A stretch of 64,000 bases of DNA. Source: JAGQVA01 sp033764335 (lineage in GTDB: Bacteria; Bacteroidota; Bacteroidia; J057). The translations under genes were made by a program, and so were the position numbers. The number at the start of each line of letters is the position of its first letter. The first letter of the stretch is position 1. The stretch lies in NCBI GenBank assembly GCA_033764335.1, contig JANRJC010000046.1, positions 1-64,000 on the forward strand. Direction: 5' to 3'. Shown here piece by piece: positions 36,954 through 43,878 of this stretch. The notes under the pieces are model-generated. The model was given only the letters and a program-made list of their open reading frames with translations. It was not told where the DNA came from and made no database searches.

Positions 36954-37117
36954 ATCTGGCTATGGCTCCGGCAGCCTGCCAGATACTGCCAGAATGGCAT
37001 CAGGTAGATATTTACTTGCTAGTGGCTTACCCGCAAACGAGTATAAGGCTTCATGAATTTAGACTCACTTGTGTTTGGATATAGCTGCTGTTGGTAGCCG
37101 TTTTTTGCGAGTGTTCC

Positions 37118-37513
37118 TTAAATTACTTTTGACCTATCTGTTCGAAATGGTAAAGCCGATACTTGGATTTCATCTTCGTAAATAATATTCCCGGGATTTT
37201 CTCTCTTTACAGCTTCTACAACTATGTCATATTTTTCAAGAATTGCCTTCATGTCATACATCTTTTGTATATGATCATGTGCAGTATTTTTGTACCATGA
37301 CAAAGAAACATTTTCCGAATTTTTATGCCTGGATTTGGAAAATCTCGTTGGGCGTTCCAGATTGATATTAAACCATTCTATGATTTCATCCAACAATTTG
37401 ACATCGTAATGATAGGTGTCAGGGTGTCTTCTCAAGTATGCGGCAGCCTGAAATACTCCCGTCTCGTGATCGCCAGTTTCATTCCTAAATTGGGTTGTAA
37501 ATCTGATATACAT
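37118..37513 (-). CDS. Conserved hypothetical protein, probable gene cassette
   Basis: A 131-residue soluble protein, starting MYIRFTTQFRNETGDHETGVF and containing LDEIIEWFNINLERPTRF and IYEDEIQVSA. I recall proteins with the pattern of an N-terminal VRF, a GIF or GVF stretch and WF.NL.P in several bacterial genomes, without assigned function. It is the downstream member of three small minus-strand genes and starts 27 bp after a GTTAG core site (37540-37544). The base composition is AT-richer than the flanking dnaK and SDR genes, which points to recent transfer. Confidence 0.6.
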   Translation of the reverse strand: MYIRFTTQFRNETGDHETGVFQAAAYLRRHPDTYHYDVKLLDEIIEWFNINLERPTRFSKSRHKNSENVSLSWYKNTAHDHIQKMYDMKAILEKYDIVVEAVKRENPGNIIYEDEIQVSALPFRTDRSKVI

Positions 37514-37533
37514 TCTCTCGAAATTCTCTTAAC

Positions 37534-37657
37534 TTGCTGCTAACAGTCTCGAATAAGCGTAGTGCGGGATTAGTCGCACTTCACTTTCATATTTGTTAAT
37601 ATTCAATTCGTTTAAATTTAGCACTTTCGCCCGCCCAATGCTTATAATGTGTTGGTA
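37534..37657 (-). other. attC-like site between the first two small genes
   Basis: On the minus strand the site opens with CCAACACATTATAAGC and closes with GCTTATTCGAGACTGTTAGC. The inner pair ATAAGC/GCTTAT (37641-37646 with 37554-37559) and the outer pair AACA/TGTT (37651-37654 with 37543-37546) are complementary, about 120 nt apart, and the site ends in GTTAG, the core of integron attC R' boxes. It has the architecture of a long attC site, but the core deviates from GTTRRRY (reads GTTAGCA). Confidence 0.4.
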
Positions 37658-37673
37658 TGTTGTTTTTTTCTTT

Positions 37674-38132
37674 TTAACAAATCCAAAATTTCTTGTTTTC
37701 GAAATCTATGATTGATGGTCCACTTGTACAACCACCGATTTCGTCAATTTCGGTATCGTTCTTAGATTTTGTGATGATCCATTGTCCTGATTTGTGTTTT
37801 CTTAAAATACCTTCGTCAAGAATTTCTCTTGGTTCGGCCAAGGTCAATTGTCCGTCACCTTCGTAAATCACTTTTATGGAATCCCCTTTAATCATCACGG
37901 TCACTTTTTCTCCCATTGATTTTCCATTCCATTCGGCAAATGCGATGTCATAACGATATTTTCCGTCTGGAGGGATTTCGCTTGAGTCAGTCGAAGGCCG
38001 AAGGCGATTTTGTGAGGCCGTTTGGGTACGGGTTGTTTCTTCGACTTCAGTTTCTATTTCATCGTTCTGATCTGTTGAATTGGAACAAGAAATAATCAAG
38101 GTTAGGATTAATATGGATAATAGAAATTTCAT
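37674..38132 (-). CDS. Hypothetical lipoprotein, probable gene cassette
   Basis: A 152-residue lipoprotein: MKFLLSILILTLIISC ends in a lipobox with Cys16. An acidic linker (EIETEVEETTRTQ) is followed by a small beta domain (GKYRYDIAFAEWNGKSMG, KVTVMIKGDSIKVIYEG, WIITKSKNDTEIDEIGG) ending in a Cys near the C-terminus. I do not recognise the family. It starts 16 bp after a GTTAG core site. Confidence 0.6.
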   Translation of the reverse strand: MKFLLSILILTLIISCSNSTDQNDEIETEVEETTRTQTASQNRLRPSTDSSEIPPDGKYRYDIAFAEWNGKSMGEKVTVMIKGDSIKVIYEGDGQLTLAEPREILDEGILRKHKSGQWIITKSKNDTEIDEIGGCTSGPSIIDFENKKFWIC

Positions 38133-38141
38133 TTTCTCAAA

Positions 38142-38177
38142 TGACCGCTAACGGGTTTAGGATTCTCTGTCCGTTGT
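38142..38177 (-). other. attC-like hairpin upstream of the small lipoprotein gene
   Basis: On the minus strand ACAACGG ... CCCGTTAGCGGTCA: AACGG at the left pairs with CCGTT at the right, with 16-17 nt between, ending in GTTAGCGGTCA. The right end closely matches that of the site upstream of the pseudogene (GTTAGTGGTCA), suggesting shared recombination sites. Confidence 0.4.
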
Positions 38178-38201
38178 AAGTATGGTTCAAGCTTTCCTCG
38201 C

Positions 38202-38776
38202 TTATTTTATTGTCAAGTAAGAATAAAGTTTTTTGGCAAAGTCAGCAAGTTGGTTATCAGTTTCAAATTTGTAGTCATTGTCGGAATACTGAATTGATAA
38301 CGTATAAATGTAACCGCTTTGTGCTTTGTCTGAATAAACTACTAAGTCAAAACGAGTTTAATTTAGCCCTTTTGATTGTCTGTAAAAACGAGTGTTTAGA
38401 AAATATGCATCTTGTCCCGAAGAGAGTTTGATTTTTTCTTGACCGTCCTTGAATTTCTTAGGAAACTCTCTGTCAGGGTTTATTCTGTAACCACTTAAAC
38501 ATTTGTATTTGCAGTCTTCAAGGTTTTTTCCGTCTTGCTTAACGAAAAAAATTGTTACCATTACAGGTGCTCCATTAAATATCGCAGGCAGTGCAAGTCC
38601 GCTCGCTTCCATAAGCTGTTCGGGCCCTTGTATCCCTGTTGGCATTTGTACGGAACTTTTAGCGAGTAGTTTTCTGTCGTAACTGTTTTCAAACTGTCCC
38701 AAATTGTTTGGTCAACTTGTCCGAAAGCAGTTGTCGTCAAAGTTGCGATTACGATAAACGCCAAAAATTTTTCCAT
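38202..38776 (-). pseudogene. Decayed gene for an exported protein of unknown function (frameshift and nonsense codon)
   Basis: Three collinear pieces read as one gene. The first frame begins MEKFLAFIVIATLTTTAFG, a good signal peptide, and stays protein-like until about 38655. A second frame continues from about 38650 with MPTGIQGPEQLMEASG and runs to a TAA at 38358-38360. The same frame continues after that stop with TRFDLVVYSDKAQSG and ends ...AKKLYSYLTIK at a stop at 38202-38204. The change of frame is equivalent to a one-base loss or a two-base gain. Two independent lesions make a sequencing error less likely than true decay. No family is recognised. It is the first gene in the cassette-like group. 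Confidence 0.6.
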
Positions 38777-38818
38777 TCTTATGTCCAGTTATATTGTTTC
38801 AATGTTGCGTTCATAGCC

Positions 38819-38851
38819 TGACCACTAACATCCGCCTATTTCCAATGTTGT
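38819..38851 (-). other. attC-like hairpin upstream of the pseudogene
   Basis: On the minus strand ACAACATTGG ... GGATGTTAGTGGTCA: AACAT pairs with ATGTT across about 15 nt, and the site ends GTTAGTGGTCA. It lies about 49 bp before the pseudogene start. The pattern ACAAC...GTTAG(C/T)GGTCA is shared with the site at 38142. Confidence 0.4.
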
Positions 38852-38926
38852 TTCCGCAATGTACGGAAAAATTGGGTTCTCTGCCGTATGTCTCCTCTGC
38901 GGGTGGCGTCGCAGGGACTGGCTTTG

Positions 38927-38992
38927 TTGAGTAATGGCTCTGAGAGGCCCATTAAAACCACGGGGCGGTTGTATCTTGCAACCGTTACTCAA
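38927..38992. repeat. Nested inverted repeat in the intergenic region
   Basis: Outer arms ttgagtaatgg and ccgttactcaa are complementary apart from one position, and an inner hairpin cggttg/caaccg (38966-38984) sits at its right side. It may be a palindromic repeat element; no other copy was noticed. Confidence 0.5.
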
Positions 38993-39084
38993 AACAAGAA
39001 ACTTAACTTGGGGCAAATAAACCCTTTGTAAATAATTTTTCTTTTACTAATTCGCTTTCTGTTTTCACAGAAACAATAAACCTC

Positions 39085-39900
39085 ATGCAACACTCCTTTG
39101 ATGTTTCCGGCAAAGTGGTCGCTATCACCGGTGGTTCGGGGGCACTCGGCGGCTCTATGGCTAAAAGTCTGCTCGACGAAGGCGCGAGGGTTGCCATTTT
39201 AGACCTACGGCTGGAAATGGCGCAAAACCGCGTAACCGAACTTACCGCTGAAGGGGGTGAAGCAATCGCTATTGAGGCTAACGTGCTCGACCGAGAAAAC
39301 CTTCAGGAAGCAAAAAAGGCCATTTTAGAGAAGTGGGGAAGAATTGATGTGCTCATTAATGCTGCCGGTGGCAATATGCCCGGTGCAACGATTCGCCCCG
39401 ATCAGACGATTTTTGACCTTTCCATTGAGGCGTTCCAAAAAGTTTCCGAACTTAACCTCAACGGTTCGGTATTGCCTTCTCTGGTATTTGGCGAACAAAT
39501 GGCTTTGCAAAAACAAGGGGTGATTATCAATATTTCCTCCATGACTGCCCAACGCGCCATCAGCCGGGTCGTGGGTTATTCTGCTTCCAAAGCGGCGATT
39601 GACAATTTTACCCGATGGATGGCAGTAGAAATGGCACTCAAATTTGGCGGAGGAATAAGGGTAAATGCCATCGCGCCGGGTTTTTTTATCGGTGATCAGA
39701 ACCGAAATCTTCTCTTAAATGAAGACGGCAGCCTGACCGACCGAGGGAAAACCATTATCGCACATACGCCCATGGGGCGTTTTGGAGAATCCGAAGAACT
39801 TAACGGCACGATTCAATGGTTGTGCAGCGACGCTTCAAAATTTGTCACCGGCATTGTGGTTCCCATTGACGGGGGATTTAGTGCTTGGAGTGGCGTTTAA
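39085..39900 (+). CDS. SDR-family oxidoreductase, probable D-mannonate oxidoreductase (fructuronate reductase)
   Basis: A 271-residue short-chain dehydrogenase with TGGSGALGGSM (NAD site, residues 15-25), NAAGGNMPGA near 91, catalytic Ser in INISSMTAQ near 150 and YSASKAAIDN near 166. The insertion of about 20 residues between NAAGGN and the next helix is typical of the fructuronate/mannonate SDRs I associate with uxuA operons. It directly precedes uxuA (36 bp), then DUF1080 and kdgK, all on the plus strand. It would interconvert D-fructuronate and D-mannonate. The function is supported by context more than by motif. Confidence 0.8.
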   Translation: MQHSFDVSGKVVAITGGSGALGGSMAKSLLDEGARVAILDLRLEMAQNRVTELTAEGGEAIAIEANVLDRENLQEAKKAILEKWGRIDVLINAAGGNMPGATIRPDQTIFDLSIEAFQKVSELNLNGSVLPSLVFGEQMALQKQGVIINISSMTAQRAISRVVGYSASKAAIDNFTRWMAVEMALKFGGGIRVNAIAPGFFIGDQNRNLLLNEDGSLTDRGKTIIAHTPMGRFGESEELNGTIQWLCSDASKFVTGIVVPIDGGFSAWSGV

Positions 39901-39935
39901 GATTTGTAATTTTACTACTACTCAATATTATATCT

Positions 39936-41207
39936 ATGCTTCAATCGTGGCGATGGTACGGACCCAATGACCCCGTAAGCCTTTCAGATGTTATGCAGGC
40001 CGGGGCTACCGGCATTGTTACGGCTCTCCATCATGTTCCCAATGGCGAAGTCTGGACCGTTGAAGAAATCAACCGCCGGAAAAAAATCATCGAGTGGGAC
40101 GAAGTAAAAAACAAACCGAGAAACCTTCGCTGGGAAGTAGTGGAGAGCATTCCCGTTCCCGACCCGATCAAAACGGGTAGCCCCGAACGGATCCGGATGA
40201 TCGAAAACTATAAACAAAGTATCCGAAACCTCGCCGCCTGCGGCATAAATATCGTCTGCTACAATTTTATGCCTGTGCTGGACTGGACACGCACAGATCT
40301 TAAATATGAAGTGCCTGACGGCTCTAAAGCCTTGCGTTTTGACCGTATGGCCTTTGCCGCTTTTGAACTTTTTATGCTAAAAAGACCTGGGGCAGAAGAC
40401 ATTTATTCGGAGGATGAAAAACGAAAAGCAAAAGAATATTTTGCCCAACTGAACGATGCCGATAAAGTACAACTTCAGCAGAACATTATTGCCGGTTTGC
40501 CCGGCTCGGATGAAGGTTATACCCTCACACAGTTGCAAACCGTTCTGGACGCTTACCGCAATGTAAATGAAGACAAACTCCGAGAAAACCTGGCCTATTT
40601 CCTCGGAGAGATTGTTCCGGTCGCAGAAGAAGCCGGTGTGCGAATGGCCATTCACCCCGATGATCCGCCGTATTCGATTCTGGGGCTTCCCCGAATAGTA
40701 AGCACCGAAGCCGATGCCAATTTCCTCATCAATGCAGTGAAATCTCCCTCCAACGGCCTCACTTTCTGCACAGGCTCCTACGGTGTAAGAGCGGACAATG
40801 ATCTGGCCGGAATGGTAAAACGACTGGGTGATAATATTCACTTCATTCACCTGAGAAGTACCCGCCGCGATGCAGAAGGCAATTTTTATGAAGCAGACCA
40901 CCTCGACGGTGATGTGGATATGTATGAAGTAGTAAAGGCGCTTGTAGAAGAAGAATTCAAAAGAGCAAAAACAGGCAGCGCCAATACCCATATACCCATG
41001 CGCCCCGACCACGGGCATCTTATGCTTGATGACCTTCACAAAAAAACGAACCCCGGCTACTCTGCCATTGGCAGGTTACGCGGCCTCGCCGAACTTCGCG
41101 GCCTCGAACTAGGTATCAAAAGAGCTTTGAACCCCCTTCCATTACCGATGAACCCCCTTCCGTCTGCCGTCCCCCTTACAAGGGGAACTGACGGGCCAAA
41201 TAGTTAG
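39936..41207 (+). CDS. uxuA: Mannonate dehydratase
   Basis: About 423 residues from the internal ATG giving MLQSWRWYGPNDPVSLSDV; an upstream in-frame start at 39885 adds a non-homologous stretch. Landmarks of UxuA are GATGIVTALHHVPNGEVW near 25, YNFMPVLDWTRTDL near 110, MAIHPDDPPYSI near 235, FCTGSYGV near 272 and MRPDHGHLM near 352. It dehydrates D-mannonate to 2-keto-3-deoxygluconate. Upstream SDR and downstream kdgK and eda complete the route to pyruvate and glyceraldehyde-3-phosphate. The C-terminal ~25 residues read as translated repeat sequence (NPLPLPMNPLP), an odd tail beyond the usual end near GLELGIKRAL. Confidence 0.93.
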   Translation: MLQSWRWYGPNDPVSLSDVMQAGATGIVTALHHVPNGEVWTVEEINRRKKIIEWDEVKNKPRNLRWEVVESIPVPDPIKTGSPERIRMIENYKQSIRNLAACGINIVCYNFMPVLDWTRTDLKYEVPDGSKALRFDRMAFAAFELFMLKRPGAEDIYSEDEKRKAKEYFAQLNDADKVQLQQNIIAGLPGSDEGYTLTQLQTVLDAYRNVNEDKLRENLAYFLGEIVPVAEEAGVRMAIHPDDPPYSILGLPRIVSTEADANFLINAVKSPSNGLTFCTGSYGVRADNDLAGMVKRLGDNIHFIHLRSTRRDAEGNFYEADHLDGDVDMYEVVKALVEEEFKRAKTGSANTHIPMRPDHGHLMLDDLHKKTNPGYSAIGRLRGLAELRGLELGIKRALNPLPLPMNPLPSAVPLTRGTDGPNS

Positions 41208-41252
41208 TTCACCATTAACCATTAACCATTAACCATTGACCATTAACAATTA
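41130..41252. repeat. Direct repeats at the uxuA 3' end and 7-bp tandem array
   Basis: Two copies of aacccccttcc (near 41130 and 41151) lie inside the last uxuA codons, with cccccttac/aagggg as a small inverted repeat at 41171-41185. From 41211 to 41252 six units of a 7-bp repeat (accatta and variants) lie between uxuA and the DUF1080 gene. These are probably simple spacer repeats of the kind seen in Bacteroidota intergenic regions. Confidence 0.75.
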
Positions 41253-41261
41253 ACAACTACT

Positions 41262-42668
41262 ATGCTACACTTTCGACAATTTTCCCTGATAATTCTTTTC
41301 CTCAGCTTGTCTTTTTCTGTTTTCGGGCAGGGAGAGTGGAAAACACTATTTAATGGCAAAGACTTTACGGGTTGGAAACAACTCAACGGTCAGGCAAAAT
41401 ACACTATTGAAGATGGAGCGGTTGTCGGAACTACCGTTCGCGGTACACCCAATAGTTTTATGGCTACCGAAAAAATGTACGGCGACTTCATCCTCGAACT
41501 GGAATTTTGGGTGGATCCGGAAATGAATTCGGGTATTCAGATTCGCTCCAACAGCCTGCCCGAATACAAAGAAGGCCGTGTACATGGTTATCAGATCGAA
41601 ATTGATCCTTCGGAGCGCGGATGGAGCGGAGGGATTTATGATGAAGCAAGGCGCGGCTGGCTTTATCCCATGGATCACAATCCTGGTGCCCGCACAGCTT
41701 TCAAAAACAACCAGTGGAATCACTACCGTGTCGAAGCCATTGGGCCGTCTATACGCACCTGGGTTAATGGTATTCCGACTGCCGATCTGATTGACAATAT
41801 GACCGCAGAGGGTTTTATCGCCCTTCAGGTACACAGTATCCGGGATGAAGATCCGGAGGGAAAACAAATCAAGTGGAGAAATATTTTTATCCAGACTGAA
41901 AACCTGAAGCCCAGTCCCTGGACAGATATACATGTTGTCAACAATATCCCCAACTACCTTTCTCCCCAGGAAAGAGCACAGGGCTGGCAACTGCTTTTTG
42001 ACGGGAAAACCACTCAGGGATGGCGTGGCGCAAATAAACCCCAATTTCCGGCCAAAGGTTGGAAAGTAGAAAACGGAGAATTGATCGTCTTGTCTTCCTC
42101 CGGCGCAGAATCTCAAAACGGCGGAGACATAATCACCGTGGATGAATTTAGCACCTACGAGTTTCAACTGGAGTTTATGATTACTCCCGGAGCTAATAGC
42201 GGGATTAAATATTTTGTCACCGAACAGTACGCCAGTTCAGGCTCGGCCATTGGGCTAGAGTACCAGATTCTGGATGATGTCAAACACCCCGATGCCACAC
42301 AAGGCGCAGCGGGAAACCGCACCATTGCCTCACTTTACGACCTTATTCCGGCCAGCAAAGGGAAAATCGTCAATGAACCCGGACAGTGGAACCATGCGCG
42401 CATTGTCGTGAGCGGAGTAAGAGTAGAGGAATCGCCCAAGGGCAATAATCTGGAAAAAACCGAGTTTAAAGGCTCACATGTCGAACACTGGCTCAACCAT
42501 AGAAAAGTTTTATCTTATGAGCGCGGTGATCAGGCGTTTGGCGCGTTAGTTGCCCGCAGTAAATATGTAAACTGGAAGGATTTTGGCAACTGGCAAAGCG
42601 GCCATATTCTTCTTCAGGATCACGGAGATCAAGTTCACTTCCGCAGCATTAAAATCCGAAAACTGTAA
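41262..42668 (+). CDS. Secreted protein with two DUF1080 domains
   Basis: A 468-residue exported protein (signal peptide ending VFGQ, residue 23) with two concanavalin-like DUF1080 domains. The first starts with WKTLFNGKDFTGWKQLNG near 27 and the second with WQLLFDGKTTQGWRGANK near 242; each contains the GxNSGIxxR or GANSGIKYF core. Family members hydrolyse 3-keto-glycosides or bind plant-type glycosides. Within the uxuA-kdgK run it may release glucuronosyl or other sugar units outside the cell. The gene overlaps kdgK by a base (TAATG). Confidence 0.82.
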   Translation: MLHFRQFSLIILFLSLSFSVFGQGEWKTLFNGKDFTGWKQLNGQAKYTIEDGAVVGTTVRGTPNSFMATEKMYGDFILELEFWVDPEMNSGIQIRSNSLPEYKEGRVHGYQIEIDPSERGWSGGIYDEARRGWLYPMDHNPGARTAFKNNQWNHYRVEAIGPSIRTWVNGIPTADLIDNMTAEGFIALQVHSIRDEDPEGKQIKWRNIFIQTENLKPSPWTDIHVVNNIPNYLSPQERAQGWQLLFDGKTTQGWRGANKPQFPAKGWKVENGELIVLSSSGAESQNGGDIITVDEFSTYEFQLEFMITPGANSGIKYFVTEQYASSGSAIGLEYQILDDVKHPDATQGAAGNRTIASLYDLIPASKGKIVNEPGQWNHARIVVSGVRVEESPKGNNLEKTEFKGSHVEHWLNHRKVLSYERGDQAFGALVARSKYVNWKDFGNWQSGHILLQDHGDQVHFRSIKIRKL

Positions 42669-43702
42669 TGAAAAAAGTAGTAACCTTTGGCGAAATTATG
42701 CTTCGCCTTTCGACGCCCGGATTTCAAAGATTTATCCAGGCATCTTCTTTTGAAGCTACCTACGGCGGTGGCGAATCCAACGTATCGGTTTCCCTTGCCA
42801 ACTTCGGTATTGCCACCGAATACGTAACCCGCCTTCCCAACAATGACCTCGGGCATGCAGCCGTAGCCAATTTGCGCAAATACAATGTCGGGGTAAACCA
42901 TATTGTATTTGGCGGTGACAGGCTGGGTATATATTTTCTCGAACACGGTGCCGTAACTCGGGGCAGCAAAGTCGTTTATGACCGGGCACATTCCTCCATT
43001 GCCGAAATCAAAAAGGGAATGCTCGACTGGGAAAAAATATTTGCCGATGCCAACTGGTTTCACTGGACAGGTATCACACCCGCCATTTCCCAAAGCGCAG
43101 CGGAAGTTTGCCTTGAAGGCATAAAAGCCGCCAATCGCATGGGCATCACGGTTTCTACCGACCTCAACTACCGGAAAAACCTCTGGAAATACGGTAAAAA
43201 AGCCAGCGAAGTCATGGCCGAACTGGTAGAAGGTTGTGATATTATTTTGGGGAATGAAGAAGATGCCGAAAAAGTATTTAACATTCACCCCGAAGGCGTG
43301 GACGTAACCAGCGGGCATGTCGAAGGAGTCGCTTATGAGTCCGTAGGACGGCAACTTATGGCGCGTTTTCCCCGAGCCAAAAAGGTGATTATTACCCTTC
43401 GCGGTTCCGTTTCCGCTTCCCACAATAGCTGGTCAGGTGTATTGTGGGATGGAAAACAACTTTTCAGTGCTCCGACCTATCAGATCACCCATATTGTGGA
43501 TCGCGTAGGCGGCGGAGATTCGTTTATGGGCGGACTGATTTATGGATTGCTAACGTATCCAAATGATGATCAAAAAGCGCTCGATTTTGCCGTAGCAGCT
43601 TCCTGTTTGAAACATACCATTCACGGAGACTTTAATATGGTCACCGTTGATGAAGTAGAAAAACTCATGGAAGGCGACGGGTCGGGAAGGGTAAGTAGGT
43701 AA
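42668..43702 (+). CDS. kdgK: 2-dehydro-3-deoxygluconokinase (PfkB-family sugar kinase)
   Basis: A 344-residue PfkB kinase. N-terminal KKVVTFGEIMLRLSTPG, YGGGESNVSVSLANFG near 36 and the catalytic GGGDSFMGGLIYGL near 280 are typical of KDG kinases. It phosphorylates 2-keto-3-deoxygluconate to KDPG, the substrate of the aldolase encoded at 54923. The start overlaps the preceding stop (TAATG), implying translational coupling. It is the last gene before the restriction operon. Confidence 0.9.
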   Translation: MKKVVTFGEIMLRLSTPGFQRFIQASSFEATYGGGESNVSVSLANFGIATEYVTRLPNNDLGHAAVANLRKYNVGVNHIVFGGDRLGIYFLEHGAVTRGSKVVYDRAHSSIAEIKKGMLDWEKIFADANWFHWTGITPAISQSAAEVCLEGIKAANRMGITVSTDLNYRKNLWKYGKKASEVMAELVEGCDIILGNEEDAEKVFNIHPEGVDVTSGHVEGVAYESVGRQLMARFPRAKKVIITLRGSVSASHNSWSGVLWDGKQLFSAPTYQITHIVDRVGGGDSFMGGLIYGLLTYPNDDQKALDFAVAASCLKHTIHGDFNMVTVDEVEKLMEGDGSGRVSR

Positions 43703-43878
43703 TAGGGGAGTGCTTTTCTTTTCGGTGGTGGTGGGGAGAGCGTGAACACTCCCCTGCTGTTGTGTGTTCAGTGTTCTTCTTTCATCCTGATTGTCTGCCT
43801 GTTGTTTTGGTCGTGGGGTTGGACAGACACAATCTTTACAAGGTTTTGAGTTTTAGCGTTGGCTTCATTGTTTTATGT

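Larger units (their letters stand above)
38777..39084. other. 308-bp non-coding stretch with attC-like and inverted repeats
   Basis: This gap holds the attC-like hairpin at 38819-38851, the inverted repeats at 38927-38992, and presumably the promoter of the SDR gene. A 63-codon reading frame on the minus strand has no start context or protein-like sequence. Nothing else is recognised. Confidence 0.5.

Noticed and set aside
38825..39016. A 63-codon minus-strand gene in the intergenic region
   Set aside because: The translation follows inverted-repeat DNA and has no protein-like features.
41346..42167. A 273-codon minus-strand open frame
   Set aside because: It is antisense to the double-DUF1080 gene, which has clear motifs and a signal peptide.
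42635..43423. A 262-codon minus-strand open frame
   Set aside because: It is antisense to kdgK and has no recognisable family features.
43705..43754. Inverted repeat ggggagtg/cactcccc between kdgK and hsdR as a terminator
   Set aside because: The arms are only 8 bp and 34 bp apart, and no T tract follows. It could equally be random.
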